From assembly GCA_021604805.1 (NCBI GenBank), contig BQJR01000001.1, positions 558,001-622,000 on the forward strand: a stretch of DNA of 64,000 nucleotides. Reading direction: 5' to 3'. Shown here one piece after another: positions 32,733 to 41,816 of this stretch. Position numbers and translations under genes: made by a program. This stretch comes from Planctomycetota bacterium (lineage in GTDB: Bacteria; Planctomycetota; B15-G4). Position 1 is the first letter of the stretch, and each line of letters opens with the position of its first letter. The notes under the pieces are model-generated. The model was not told the origin of the DNA. It searched no databases and was given only the letters and a program-made list of their open reading frames with translations.

Positions 32733-33775
32733 GCCTGGCGCTCGGCTTCGCTCTGCTGCCCGGTTGCTTCGGGCTGGACGAAGCCGAGAGCAGCCGCCTC
32801 GATCTGCACCAACAGTCGAGCCAGCGCTTCTACCGTGAAGGCCGGCTGCAGCAAGCGCTGCAGCAGGCCGACAAGGCGCTCGAGCTCGAGGAAGACCACG
32901 TGGGCATGCGCCTCGTGCGTGGCTACTGCCTCGTGCGCATGGGCAAGGCGCTCGACAGCATCCCCGAGGTCGAGGAAGCGATCCGCATCTTCGACCGCCT
33001 CACGCGCGGCGCCGGCGAAGAGAACTCGCGCTCGTGGCTGGGCAGCGGGCAGGCGCACTTCTCGCGCGCGCTCATGCACGGCGACGAGATGGCCACCATC
33101 CAGCGTCGCCTCTCGAGCGACTTCCTCGACGAAGACGGCCGCAAGCTCGAGACGGGCTGGCTGGAAACCGAGAAGGCCGGGCGCGCCGAGCACCTCACGC
33201 GGGCCGAACAGAGCCTGCGTCACGTGCTCACCATGGAGAACCAGGCCGACAACGTCTGGGCGATCATGGAGCTCGTGCTCGTGCTGAACACGATCGGCGG
33301 GCACGAAGACGAAGCCGTGCGTCTCTCGCACCACGCCCTCGCGCAGCTGGATCAGCAGAACAAGCTCTCGCGCAACAACCTGCGCAAGAACGCCTCGCTC
33401 ACGGCGGCGCACAGCCTGGAGCTCGAACGGCGCATCGAAGAGAACCTGGCGCGCGAACGTGAGCTGCGCGAGGTGGTCGCCTTCATCGAGTACGACCGCG
33501 GCTCGCTGCAAGCGGCGCTCGAACAGTTCGACATGCTCGAAGAGCGTCAGCTGATCACGGCGATCCATCACTTCAATCGCGCGGACATCCGTGAGCGCAT
33601 GGGGCTGCTCTCCGAAGCGGCGGACGACCTCGAAGCCTTCCTGCGCAAGCGCTCCACCAGCGACGACTACGACGACGTCGCGCGCAGGATCTTCGCGCGC
33701 ATCGACAACCTGCGGAAGCAGGCCTCCAAGACCACTCCCGTCGCGGTGGCCAGCGACAGCGTTCAAGAGGGCTGA
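32681..33775 (+). CDS. TPR-like lipoprotein
   Basis: The 364-residue product begins inside ndk in another frame. Its basic n-region and hydrophobic segment (LSLALGFALLPGC) end in a lipobox with Cys29. The rest is helical, with TPR-like units (FYREGRLQQALQQADKALELE at about 50-70, LQAALEQFDMLEERQLITAIHHFNRADIRERMGLLSEAADDLEAFL at about 270-320). TPR lipoproteins usually serve as envelope adaptors, but no partner can be named. The 52-bp overlap with ndk makes translational coupling likely. A start further downstream would lose the signal peptide, which supports 32681. Confidence 0.75.
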   Translation: MATSRSQVGLRRRGSRLSLALGFALLPGCFGLDEAESSRLDLHQQSSQRFYREGRLQQALQQADKALELEEDHVGMRLVRGYCLVRMGKALDSIPEVEEAIRIFDRLTRGAGEENSRSWLGSGQAHFSRALMHGDEMATIQRRLSSDFLDEDGRKLETGWLETEKAGRAEHLTRAEQSLRHVLTMENQADNVWAIMELVLVLNTIGGHEDEAVRLSHHALAQLDQQNKLSRNNLRKNASLTAAHSLELERRIEENLARERELREVVAFIEYDRGSLQAALEQFDMLEERQLITAIHHFNRADIRERMGLLSEAADDLEAFLRKRSTSDDYDDVARRIFARIDNLRKQASKTTPVAVASDSVQEG

Positions 33776-33799
33776 GTCAGCACTCGGTCGCGTCGTGTC

Positions 33800-34318
33800 A
33801 TGGGACTCAGCAGCGCCCAACGCCTCAAGCGGCAGCGCGACTTCGACGCGGTCTTCCAACGCGGGCGCAAGCTGGTCCACAAGCGGCTGATCCTCTGGAT
33901 GCTTCCGCGCCCCGACGCCGAGCTCGCGCGACTCGGGCTCAGCGTGGGGAAACGCGTGGGCAACTCGCCGCGTCGCACACGTGTGAAGCGTCTGCTGCGC
34001 GAGGCCTGGCGCGCGCGGCGTCCTGAACTGCCCGGCACGGTGGACGCCGTGCTCCTGGCGCGCCCCGGTCAGGCGCCAGAGGACCTCGCCCAAGCCCTCG
34101 ATGCGCTCGACGAACTGCTGCGTCGTGCGGCGCAACCGCCGCGGGCGCGCGGTGAACGTACGCGACGCCGCAGGCCACGCGGCGCGCACCGCCCCACCGA
34201 CGAGCACGCGGCCGCACCGACACAGCGATCGCCGAGCGCAAGCCCGCCCGCTGATCAGGGGCGCAAGCATCCGACGCCGGCTCGTCCCGCGCCCAGCGAT
34301 CCGGCACCCGACGCATGA
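33800..34318 (+). CDS. rnpA: ribonuclease P protein component
   Basis: The first 110 residues match RnpA: LKRQRDFDAVFQRGRKLVHKRLILW, then LGLSVGKRVGNSPRRTRVKRLLREAWR. The invariant RNR motif reads R-T-R here (Thr60 in place of Asn). A basic Arg/Pro/Ala-rich tail of about 60 residues follows, absent from most RnpA proteins. RnpA assists the RNase P RNA in trimming 5' ends of tRNAs. The usual upstream partner rpmH is missing: the TPR gene ends only 24 bp before. The stop overlaps the yidD start (ATGA). Confidence 0.93.
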   Translation: MGLSSAQRLKRQRDFDAVFQRGRKLVHKRLILWMLPRPDAELARLGLSVGKRVGNSPRRTRVKRLLREAWRARRPELPGTVDAVLLARPGQAPEDLAQALDALDELLRRAAQPPRARGERTRRRRPRGAHRPTDEHAAAPTQRSPSASPPADQGRKHPTPARPAPSDPAPDA

Positions 34319-34584
34319 GGCAACTCGCCGCCGCGTTCTTCGGGATCTGGCGCGCCACGGTGGGCGCGTTGATCCCAGACGCCTGCCGCTTCACGCCCTC
34401 ATGCAGCCACTACGCCGCCGAAGCGGTGTTGCGCCGCGGCCTGCTGCGCGGGGGCCTGCTCACGCTGTGGCGCTTGGCCCGCTGCCAACCCTTCAGCAAG
34501 GGCGGCTACGACCCCGTGGTGCCGAGTCGCCCACCCTGCCGCGACGGGAGAGTGGACACGCCTTTCGCTCCGCCTCGCGAGTGA
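34315..34584 (+). CDS. yidD: membrane protein insertion efficiency factor YidD
   Basis: The 89-residue protein is a textbook YidD: CRFTPSCSHYAAEAVLRRG near residues 24-42 and LARCQPFSKGGYDPV near 55-69, with the three conserved cysteines. It is a small amphipathic inner-membrane-associated protein that aids YidC-dependent insertion. It overlaps rnpA by 4 bp, as in many genomes, but yidC does not follow; the next gene is convergent. Confidence 0.95.
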   Translation: MRQLAAAFFGIWRATVGALIPDACRFTPSCSHYAAEAVLRRGLLRGGLLTLWRLARCQPFSKGGYDPVVPSRPPCRDGRVDTPFAPPRE

Positions 34585-34621
34585 CGCTAAGGCCTCGCGA
34601 GTGACGCTAAGCCTCGCGAGT
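34573..34621. repeat. short tandem repeat over the yidD stop
   Basis: The 19-20-bp unit cctcgcgagtgacgctaag occurs at 34573 and 34593, with a partial third copy (cctcgcgagt) at 34612. The first copy contains the yidD stop codon. The copies lie between the convergent yidD and PpiD-like genes; slippage duplication of the 3' end is the simplest explanation. Confidence 0.75.
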
Positions 34622-34712
34622 CGCCTCGACGTGTCTGCTCGTGCTGGGCCAGCCGCGCGGCACGGGGCTTCCCGAGTGGCGCTGCGCCGCCAGCCGGTTC
34701 GCGAACGCGCAG

Positions 34713-36734
34713 TCAGCCGCCCGAGGCAGGCAGCTCTTCGCTGCTTTCGTCGGGCACTTCGGGCAGCCGCAACTGGTGACTCTGCATCAGCGCAGCCGGC
34801 GTGAGCTCGAGTGAGAAGAGCTGGTACTCGGTGTTCTGCGCCTGACGACGCGCGGTCTCCATGCCATCCTTGTCGGCCAGCATGGCGGCCTTGTCCGGGA
34901 AGGACGTGGCCTGCACGTGCACGGCGAGCCAGGAGTCGCTCTGCGGGTGGTACTGCGCCCGCGTGGAGATCTCGTCGGTGCTCAGACGGAAGACTTCGCC
35001 CACGCCAGCCTTGAGGTACGCGGCGATGCTGGCTTCGTCTTCCTCTTCGTCGGGATCGAGGTGGTAGGAGCGCGAGACGCCGCTGAACTCCAGCACCTCC
35101 ACACCTTGCGCCGCCGTGACCTCGTCGAACACGAGATGACGCAGCGGCAAGAGCACCGCATTGATCTGCCCCTCGGCGGCGGCCAGCTCTTGAGCTTCGA
35201 CCTCGCTGGCATCCAGCGCCTCGATCTCGGTGACCGGCCCCGCACCCTCTTCCAGGGCGGCGGCGGCGGCCTCGGCGATGGCCGTGGCGTTGGCTTCCAG
35301 GCGTGCGGCCACGCGCTCTTGCACCGACTCCATCACCGTGGCGAGCGCCTCTTGCGCATCGGGGTGGGCGCGGGCGGCGTCGACCAAGGCGTCCATGAAC
35401 GCGGTGGCGTTGCGGTCACGCTGCGTGGAACGCCACTGCTCGAGGATGTCTTCGCGAGCGTTCTCGAAGCTGCGCGGCTCGGGCTCCTTGCTCGCTTCCA
35501 CGAGCGCCATGAAGGACATCGTTTCTTCGGGCAGGAACGGGCGCAGCTGATGCAGGTCGCCGGCCTTGAGCGTGCGCAGACGGCTCTGCAGGCGGCTGTC
35601 CCCCACGGCTTCGAGCGCTTCGAGCCCGGTCGGGTCGAGCAGGCCTTCGGGATCGTTGACCTGCATGCCCCAGGCTTGCGCGACTTCGAGGAAGCGGTCC
35701 TTGCTGATGCCCGCGTCGGCGTCGGCGGTGTTGCGCAGCTCGGTGGCGGCCGTGTTCAACACCGCGATGTTCATGAGCTCGGTGCGCAGCAGCTCGCGCT
35801 GTTCGTCGTTGGCGACGACGTCGTCGTCGAGGGGCGGATGATCGTGGCCGGCGTGTTCGTCGTCTTCGGGTTCGGCGTCGTCGTCCGCGTCGTCGTCGGC
35901 GTCGGGCCAGCGCGTGTCCTTCACTTGGCGGAAGCGCGCGTCGATCTCGGCGTCGGTGACCTCGGAGAGCGTGGCGAGCAGCGTGTCGTCGATGCCGTCG
36001 AGCGGCGCGTCGAGGTCGCGCCAGGCGTAGACGATGTCCTTCTCAGCCGGTGTGGAGAACAGCGCGGTGCGCAGGCTCTCGGACATGTCGTCGAAGTACT
36101 CCTGCAGTTCGGCGTCGCCCGGATCCGCGACCTCTTCGGCCGGGATGCTCGGGATCACAGCGGCGCGGAAGTCGAAGAGTTCGTTCTCCACCTTCCACTG
36201 TTCGTAGACCTGCTCGGCATTCACCGTGCCCGCGTCGAGCTGCATGAGCTCGCTCCACGAACCGGCCAGCAAGAGCTCCGTGAGGGCGACTTCGAAATCG
36301 CGCAGCGAGGAGTATCCCAGGCTGCGGCAGAAGGCCTCGTACTCGGCGCGACCCACTTGGATGCTCGGGTTGCCGCGCGTGAGGATGTTCTTGACCGTGT
36401 TCCTGAGGTCCGCGTCGGTGACCTGGATGCCAGCTCCCACGGCATCGGCACGCAGGATCAGCTGCGCCCACACGTCGTCGTCTTCGACGTTCCGGTTGCC
36501 CGTGATGCGCACGAGGTTCTGACGCGCCCGGTAGAACTCGTCGAGGCTGATGCGCGTGGACTCACCGGTGGTGGCCACCACGAACTCGCCGGCCAGATCG
36601 GCCTCCGCGGTGTCGCCACCGAAGATCGAATCCATGTCGCCGAAGCTCGGGAAGAAGACGAACACCGCCACCGTGAAGACCACGGCGAACATCAGCAGCG
36701 GGCGCTCGTACTTCTTGAAGGTCTGGAAACTCAT
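34713..36734 (-). CDS. PpiD/SurA-like membrane-anchored chaperone
   Basis: The 673-residue protein has one N-terminal transmembrane helix (about 13-29) and a SurA_N/PpiD-type helical domain (about 60-220, with SLDEFYRARQNLVRI). An Asp/Glu/His-rich insert lies near 275-305 and a long helical C-terminal region follows. I do not see a clear parvulin rotamase active site, so a chaperone without isomerase activity is likely. PpiD-type proteins sit at the Sec exit in the inner membrane and receive emerging proteins. The start overlaps the scpB stop by 4 bp. Confidence 0.75.
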   Translation of the reverse strand: MSFQTFKKYERPLLMFAVVFTVAVFVFFPSFGDMDSIFGGDTAEADLAGEFVVATTGESTRISLDEFYRARQNLVRITGNRNVEDDDVWAQLILRADAVGAGIQVTDADLRNTVKNILTRGNPSIQVGRAEYEAFCRSLGYSSLRDFEVALTELLLAGSWSELMQLDAGTVNAEQVYEQWKVENELFDFRAAVIPSIPAEEVADPGDAELQEYFDDMSESLRTALFSTPAEKDIVYAWRDLDAPLDGIDDTLLATLSEVTDAEIDARFRQVKDTRWPDADDDADDDAEPEDDEHAGHDHPPLDDDVVANDEQRELLRTELMNIAVLNTAATELRNTADADAGISKDRFLEVAQAWGMQVNDPEGLLDPTGLEALEAVGDSRLQSRLRTLKAGDLHQLRPFLPEETMSFMALVEASKEPEPRSFENAREDILEQWRSTQRDRNATAFMDALVDAARAHPDAQEALATVMESVQERVAARLEANATAIAEAAAAALEEGAGPVTEIEALDASEVEAQELAAAEGQINAVLLPLRHLVFDEVTAAQGVEVLEFSGVSRSYHLDPDEEEDEASIAAYLKAGVGEVFRLSTDEISTRAQYHPQSDSWLAVHVQATSFPDKAAMLADKDGMETARRQAQNTEYQLFSLELTPAALMQSHQLRLPEVPDESSEELPASGG

Positions 36735-37531
36735 GTGACGTCCAACAGGTCCTTGATATCCGGCAGCGCCTTCAACGACGGCAGTCCAAAATGGTCGAGG
36801 AAGCGCTTGGTCGTCCCGTAGAGCAGCGGGTGTCCCGGCTCGGGAGAGCGACCGGCGATGCGGATCAAATCACGATCGAGGAGCACCCGCAACAGAGGCC
36901 CTGCTTGCACGCCGCGGATGGCCTCGACATCGGCGCGGCCGAGGGGCTGCCGGTAGGCCACGATGGCGAGCGTTTCGAGGGCGGCGGGCGAGAGCTTCTC
37001 GACCTTGGACTTCTTGGCCAGGCCGGCCAGATCGTCGGCGAAGGACGGGCGCGTCATGAAGCGCCAGCCGCCGCTGATCTCCACCAGGTCGATGGCGCCT
37101 TCGCGGGCGGCCCAGGTCTCGACCAGCTCGGTCAGGGCGGCCTTGACCTCGTCGAGATCCTCGGAGAGCGCGCGGGCCAGCTTGGCGGGCGCCATCGAGG
37201 AGCCGGCCGCGAAGAGCAGCGCTTCGATGCGCTGGGTGAGCGGACGCTCGCAGGGCAGGCGGTTGACCGGCGCGCTCTCGGAGTCGTCGGTGTCGCTGAC
37301 TTCGGAGGCGCCCAGGTCGGCGTCGGCTTCAGCGGGGTCGATGGCTTCGGCGTCGGCTTCGGAACTCGCCTCGGCGTGGGCGGCCTCTGCTTCGGGCTCG
37401 GGCTCGGGCTCGGCACGAGCGCTGGCCTCAGCCGGCTCGGCGGAGGGCTCGCGCTCCAGCTCGCTGCCGTCGGCGGAAGCCTTGGTCTTGCGACGCGACT
37501 TGGCAGGACTGTCCGGGATCTTGCGGATCAT
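36731..37531 (-). CDS. scpB: segregation and condensation protein B
   Basis: Residues about 90-266 are ScpB: RIEALLFAAGSSMAPAKLARAL, then LSPAALETLAIVAYRQPLGRADVEAIRGV and the C-terminal wing with GRSPEPGHPLLYGTTKRFLDHFGL. ScpB binds ScpA and SMC in the condensin complex. The first 85 residues are an unusual Glu/Ala/Ser/Asp-rich acidic extension. scpA is not adjacent; instead the gene is embedded between two SurA/PpiD-like chaperone genes and overlaps the downstream one by 4 bp. Confidence 0.93.
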   Translation of the reverse strand: MIRKIPDSPAKSRRKTKASADGSELEREPSAEPAEASARAEPEPEPEAEAAHAEASSEADAEAIDPAEADADLGASEVSDTDDSESAPVNRLPCERPLTQRIEALLFAAGSSMAPAKLARALSEDLDEVKAALTELVETWAAREGAIDLVEISGGWRFMTRPSFADDLAGLAKKSKVEKLSPAALETLAIVAYRQPLGRADVEAIRGVQAGPLLRVLLDRDLIRIAGRSPEPGHPLLYGTTKRFLDHFGLPSLKALPDIKDLLDVT

Positions 37532-37543
37532 GGGCGCGACTCC

Positions 37544-38563
37544 TCAGCCGTTCTCGGGGGCATCTTCGGGGGTGCTGCCGGGTGCAACTTCTGCGCCCGA
37601 GGCAGCCGCGGGCTGCGCCACACCGTACCGCTCGCGAAGTGCACCTTCAAAGCCGAGCAACTCGTCGGGACCGACCGCTCGCTCTTCCAAGGACGACTCG
37701 ATGCGCGCGCGCAGCTCCGACCACGTCGCGAGCTCGGCGGGCATGTGGTCGACCAGTCGCACGAAGCGCAGGTAGTCGGTCTCCTGGATCGTGAGCGGCG
37801 CGGGGCCCAACCACTCGCCCAGCTCCAGGCGCTCGCGCCCCATCACGAGCGGCACTTCCAGGCCTTGCGCGAGGGGCGGCATGAGCCCGCCGTCGGTCTT
37901 GCTGGGATGCAGCGAGTGTTGCTTGGCGAGCGCGCTGAACGAGGCGCCGTCGGCGAGCTTGCCCTCGATCTCCTCGGCCACCAGCGGGTCGGAGACCAGG
38001 ATGATCTGCAGTTCGTCGCGCGGCTTGCGCCAGGAATGCAGACGCACCACGCGGTCGCGCAGCATCGAAGCCAGCACCATGCGGCGCGCCTCGCGCTCCC
38101 AGTCGGGCACGCTCATGCCGTGGCGCTCGGCCAGGTACTGCTCGAGCGTGAAGCCCTCGCCCACGCTCTGGGTGAACTCGAGCTGCTGCTGGGTCATGGC
38201 GCGACGCACTTCGGCGTCGAGCACGGCCGCGTCGACATCGATGCCTTCGCGCTGCGCCTCGAGGTGCACCCCCAGCGTGACGAGCATCTCGCCCAGCGTC
38301 TCCTCGACCAGCGCCGGGTAGGCCAGGTCGAGCACGCGGAACACGTCGCTCGCTCGCAGCTGCTGATCCCCCAGCTGGCGCACGACCATGTCGCGCCCCT
38401 TGGCCAGCGACTCGAGGTGCGCCGCGCCGATGCGCGTGCCCGGGTCTTGGGTGGCCGGCACCACGATCGGGGCAGACTGAATCGGCAGGGGCTCCTGCGC
38501 GCGCGCCAGCGTGGGCGTGAGCGAGCAGGTCAGCAGAGTGAGCAGAACGGTGGGCGTGCGCAT
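37544..38563 (-). CDS. SurA-like periplasmic chaperone
   Basis: From the ATG at 38563 (ggagg about 8 nt upstream) the product has 339 residues. A signal peptide (LLTLLTCSLTPTLARAQ) is followed by a SurA-type N-terminal helical domain with VLDLAYPALVEETLGEMLVTLGVHLEAQ and a parvulin-like region (LQIILVSDPLVAEEIEGKLADGASFSALAKQHSLHPSKTDGGLMPPLAQG), which has the GxxFxxLAxxxSxxxSxxxGG signature of rotamases. It probably helps outer membrane protein folding in the periplasm. The gene precedes scpB by 12 bp on the same strand. Confidence 0.82.
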   Translation of the reverse strand: MRTPTVLLTLLTCSLTPTLARAQEPLPIQSAPIVVPATQDPGTRIGAAHLESLAKGRDMVVRQLGDQQLRASDVFRVLDLAYPALVEETLGEMLVTLGVHLEAQREGIDVDAAVLDAEVRRAMTQQQLEFTQSVGEGFTLEQYLAERHGMSVPDWEREARRMVLASMLRDRVVRLHSWRKPRDELQIILVSDPLVAEEIEGKLADGASFSALAKQHSLHPSKTDGGLMPPLAQGLEVPLVMGRERLELGEWLGPAPLTIQETDYLRFVRLVDHMPAELATWSELRARIESSLEERAVGPDELLGFEGALRERYGVAQPAAASGAEVAPGSTPEDAPENG

Positions 38564-38685
38564 CGGGCGCCTCCGGCAGGCAGGGACAAGCGCACCAGCA
38601 TAAAGAGTGGCGCGCGCTCTCGAAGCCGCGGGAACGATGACTTCTTCGCGAGTGTGAGTCGCGCGGTCGATCCGCCGACGCGCGC

Positions 38686-40065
38686 TCAGAGCAACGCGAA
38701 GGCCGTGAAGTACACGAGCAGCGCGCCGAGCATCAGCGTGAGCGTGTAGCCGAGGATGTCGCGCGCTTTCAATCCCGTGAGGCCGAGCAGCGCCAAGGCC
38801 CAGAAGGGTTGCAGCATGTTGGTCCACTCGTCGCCATAGGACAGCGCCATCACGGCGCGCGGCAAGGGCAGACCGAGCTCGCGGCAGGCTTCGGCCACGA
38901 TGCTGCCCTGCACGGCCCATTGCCCACCGCCCGAAGGCACGAAGAGGTTCACGAGGCCGGCCGAGACAAAGGTGACGCCGTCGAAGGCGAGACCCAGCGG
39001 CAGACCCAGAGCGCTCAGCCCGCGCGCGAGGTCGGCGCTGTGGGCAGCGAACCAAGCCACCAAGCCGCCGGCCTCGAGCAGGCCGAGGATCCCGAAATAG
39101 AAGGGGAACTGCAGCAGGATGCCACCGGCTTCGGGAGCGGCTTCACCGAAGGCGCGCGCGTAGCGCAAAGGCGAGCCGTGCAACGCCAGCCCCAACAAGG
39201 CGAGCATCAGGATCACGCTGCCGAGGTCGACGGCGCGCCACCAACTCTCGACGCCACCCACTTGCTGGGTGAGCGCCACGCCGCCCAACGCGAGCACGCC
39301 CAGCACGAGCAGCGCGCCGAGCCAGGGGCGGCTTTCGACGTGCTCGTCGAGCGGAGCGCGAGCGGGCAAGGCCTGCGGCACGGCGTCGCGTCGCGGATCA
39401 CACATGCGCGTCAACAGGAAGGGCACGAAGAGCAGCAGGCCCAGCGTGACGCCGAGGTTGAGCGGCGAGAAGAGCGTGGCGTCGAGCCCGATCGGCGGCG
39501 CGCCTGCCGGACCGCCTTCCGTGACCTTGAGCGGCGCGCTGCCGGAGAAGCCGCCGTGCCAGATGAGCATGCCGGTGTAGCCCGCGGCGCCGATCAGCGG
39601 GTAGTTGATGGCGCGCCCTTCAGCGCGCGCGCGCTCGCCGATCTCGCGCGCCAACAAGGCGCCGGCCACGAGCCCGAAGCCCCAGTTGAGCAGGCCCGCG
39701 CACATGGCCACCACGGCGGTGAGCGCCGCCGCGCTGGCCGTGCTGCGTGGGCGTCCGGCCAGCGCCGAGAGCGCGCGGGCCACCAGCGGCGCGCGCGCCA
39801 AGGCGGCCCCCATCACCAGGATCAACGCCATCTGCGTCGTGAAGGCCAGCGTGCCTGCCGCCGTGAAGCGCGCGTACCAACCCTGCGCCAACACGCCGAG
39901 GTCGGGCGCGGGCATCACCGTCCAGGCCAAGGCCAGCGCGCCGAAGCTGAGCCCGAGCGCGATCACGAAGGGATCGGGCACGCAGCGTTGAGCCAGGTCG
40001 GCGAGACGAGCGGCGAAGCGCGCGAGCACGGGCAACTCCCGAGTGTCGGTGATCGGGCCGCTCAC
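38686..40065 (-). CDS. atoE: short-chain fatty acid transporter, AtoE family
   Basis: The 459-residue membrane protein has 10-12 helices and family-specific segments: PDPFVIAL near the N-terminus, NWGFGLVAGALLAREI, GYTGMLIWHGGFSGSAPL, VNLFVPSGGGQWAVQGSI and MALSYGDEWTNMLQPFWALALLG. These match AtoE (SCFA_trans), which takes up acetoacetate or short-chain fatty acids. No ato catabolic genes are next to it, so the substrate is uncertain. It stands alone between the SurA-like and mod genes. Confidence 0.9.
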   Translation of the reverse strand: MSGPITDTRELPVLARFAARLADLAQRCVPDPFVIALGLSFGALALAWTVMPAPDLGVLAQGWYARFTAAGTLAFTTQMALILVMGAALARAPLVARALSALAGRPRSTASAAALTAVVAMCAGLLNWGFGLVAGALLAREIGERARAEGRAINYPLIGAAGYTGMLIWHGGFSGSAPLKVTEGGPAGAPPIGLDATLFSPLNLGVTLGLLLFVPFLLTRMCDPRRDAVPQALPARAPLDEHVESRPWLGALLVLGVLALGGVALTQQVGGVESWWRAVDLGSVILMLALLGLALHGSPLRYARAFGEAAPEAGGILLQFPFYFGILGLLEAGGLVAWFAAHSADLARGLSALGLPLGLAFDGVTFVSAGLVNLFVPSGGGQWAVQGSIVAEACRELGLPLPRAVMALSYGDEWTNMLQPFWALALLGLTGLKARDILGYTLTLMLGALLVYFTAFALL

Positions 40066-40089
40066 GCGATCGCGAGCGCGCCGGACATC

Positions 40090-41145
40090 CTAGGGCTTGG
40101 CGGCGACGGGAGCAGCGTCCGCGTGGCGCACCGCGCTCGACGCGCTCCCGAGCACCACCAGCGCCGTGGCCTTGAGCAGCGCCACGAGCTCCACGCCCGG
40201 CGCCAGCTGCAACTCGTCGACCGCACTGTGCGTGAGTGTGACGAGCAACCGCGGCCGCGCCAACTCCACGAGCACGCCGCCGCCGGTGCTGTGCAAGGCG
40301 GCCACCGTGGTCGCGAACACGTTGCGCGCCGACACCGCTTGCGGCGCCGTGCGCGCGAGCAGGATGTCGTGCGCGGAACAGGCCACGCGCAGCTCACCGC
40401 GCGCGTCCGGAGGCAGCGCGAGGTGCAAGCGCACGCCGTCGTAGTCGACTGTGTGTGCGTCGAGCACCTGCGCGCGGAAGTGGTTGTCCACGTTGGTCTC
40501 GCCCGCGCGCAACACGGCCACGGCGTCGCCCTGATCCACGAGCCGGCCGGCCTCCAAACGCAAGGCGTGATCGCAGAGCCCGACCACGTCTTCGGGCACG
40601 TGACTCACGAGCACCAGCGGCACGCCGAAGCGTTCGCGCAGCTCGCGCAGCAAGCCTAGGGCGCGACGGCGGCCGAGCGCGTCGAGGCCGGAGAAGGGTT
40701 CGTCGAGCAAGAGCAGTTCGGGATCGGCGAGCAGCGCGCGGCCCAAAGCCACGCGACGTTGTTCGCCGCCGGAAAGATGTCGCGGTGCACGCTCGAGCAA
40801 GGGCGCGAGTGCGAGCGCGTCGATCACTTCGGCGGGATCGGCTTCGGGTCGCGCGAAGAGCAGGTTGCGACGCACGTTCAAGTGCGGGAAGAGCAACGGA
40901 TCTTGACGCACCCAACCCACGCGCCGCGCGTGCAGCGCCGCGCCCGCGCGCTCCCGACCGTCGAGCCGCAACGAGAGGCGCTCGCCTCGGCGCGCACGCA
41001 AGGCTCCCGCGAGCGCTGCGAGCAGCGTGGACTTGCCCGCACCGCTCGGCCCCACCACCGCCAGCGCGTGGCTCTCGCAGCGCGCCTGCAGCTGCAAGCG
41101 GAAACCGCCCGGCCGCGCGAGGTCGACGTCGAGCTCGAAGTTCAT
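40090..41145 (-). CDS. modC: molybdate ABC transporter ATP-binding protein
   Basis: From the ATG at 41145 the product has 351 residues. Walker A GPSGAGKST (32-40), the signature LSGGEQRRVALGRALLADPELLLLDEPFSGLD with Walker B, and the switch His in LVLVSHVPEDV are intact. A C-terminal part of about 70-120 residues has the molybdate-binding TOBE/Mop fold (SARNVFATTVAALHSTGGGVLVEL), typical of ModC. The start overlaps the modB stop by 4 bp (ATGA). A much longer frame exists upstream but runs through modB and modA. Confidence 0.92.
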   Translation of the reverse strand: MNFELDVDLARPGGFRLQLQARCESHALAVVGPSGAGKSTLLAALAGALRARRGERLSLRLDGRERAGAALHARRVGWVRQDPLLFPHLNVRRNLLFARPEADPAEVIDALALAPLLERAPRHLSGGEQRRVALGRALLADPELLLLDEPFSGLDALGRRRALGLLRELRERFGVPLVLVSHVPEDVVGLCDHALRLEAGRLVDQGDAVAVLRAGETNVDNHFRAQVLDAHTVDYDGVRLHLALPPDARGELRVACSAHDILLARTAPQAVSARNVFATTVAALHSTGGGVLVELARPRLLVTLTHSAVDELQLAPGVELVALLKATALVVLGSASSAVRHADAAPVAAKP

Positions 41146-41816
41146 GCGCCCCACTCCAAGCGCTTGCGATGACGCGCGAGCAAGGCGCGGAAACCCAAGG
41201 CGGCGAGCACGGCGAGCGCCACCGCCCACGCGCAGAGCACGAGCACTTCGCGCTCGCCACCGGGTGTTTGCAGCGCGGCGTGCACCGCCAAGGGCAAGGT
41301 GTCGGTGACGCCGCGCACGTGTCCGGCCAACACGATCGTGGCGCCGAACTCGCCCAGCCCGCGCGCGAAAGCGAGCGTGGCGCCGGCCAGCAGCCCCGGC
41401 CAAGCCAACGGCAGACTCACGCGCAAGAACACGCGCCAGGGCGGCAAGCCCAGCGAGCAGGCCTGCTCTTCGAGACGCGGGTCGATGGACGCGAAGGCCT
41501 GTCCGAGTTGCAACACGAAGAGCGGGAAGCCCACCACCGCTGCCGCGACCACCGCGCCCGTGAGTTCGAAAGCCACCGGCAGTCCGATCGACGCGAGCCA
41601 GCCGCCCAGCGCGCCGCGCGGCGCGAAGAGCTGCAGCAGCAAGCTGCCCGTGACCACCGGGGGCAACACGAGCGGCAGCAGAACGAGGATCTGGACGAGC
41701 CCGCGCAGGCGTCCGCTGCGTCGCTCGAGCCACCAGGCCACGAGCACGGCGAAAGGCAGCGAGAGCAACGTGGCGAGCGCGGCCACGAACAAGGAGAGCT
41801 GCACGGCGTGCGGCAT
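41142..41816 (-). CDS. modB: molybdate ABC transporter permease
   Basis: The 224-residue permease has five to six helices and the EAA loop EQACSLGLPPWRVFLRVSLPLAWPGLLAGATLAFARGLGEFGAT, close to ModB/CysT proteins. It forms the membrane channel with ModC supplying energy. The start overlaps the modA stop by 1 bp (TGATG), and the modC start overlaps its own stop, so the three are translated as a tightly coupled unit. Confidence 0.92.
   Translation of the reverse strand: MPHAVQLSLFVAALATLLSLPFAVLVAWWLERRSGRLRGLVQILVLLPLVLPPVVTGSLLLQLFAPRGALGGWLASIGLPVAFELTGAVVAAAVVGFPLFVLQLGQAFASIDPRLEEQACSLGLPPWRVFLRVSLPLAWPGLLAGATLAFARGLGEFGATIVLAGHVRGVTDTLPLAVHAALQTPGGEREVLVLCAWAVALAVLAALGFRALLARHRKRLEWGA

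Noticed and set aside
33776..33799. A small rpmH gene before rnpA
   Set aside because: Only 24 bp separate the TPR gene from rnpA, too little for the 44-residue L34 gene, and no L34-like sequence is in the neighbouring frames.
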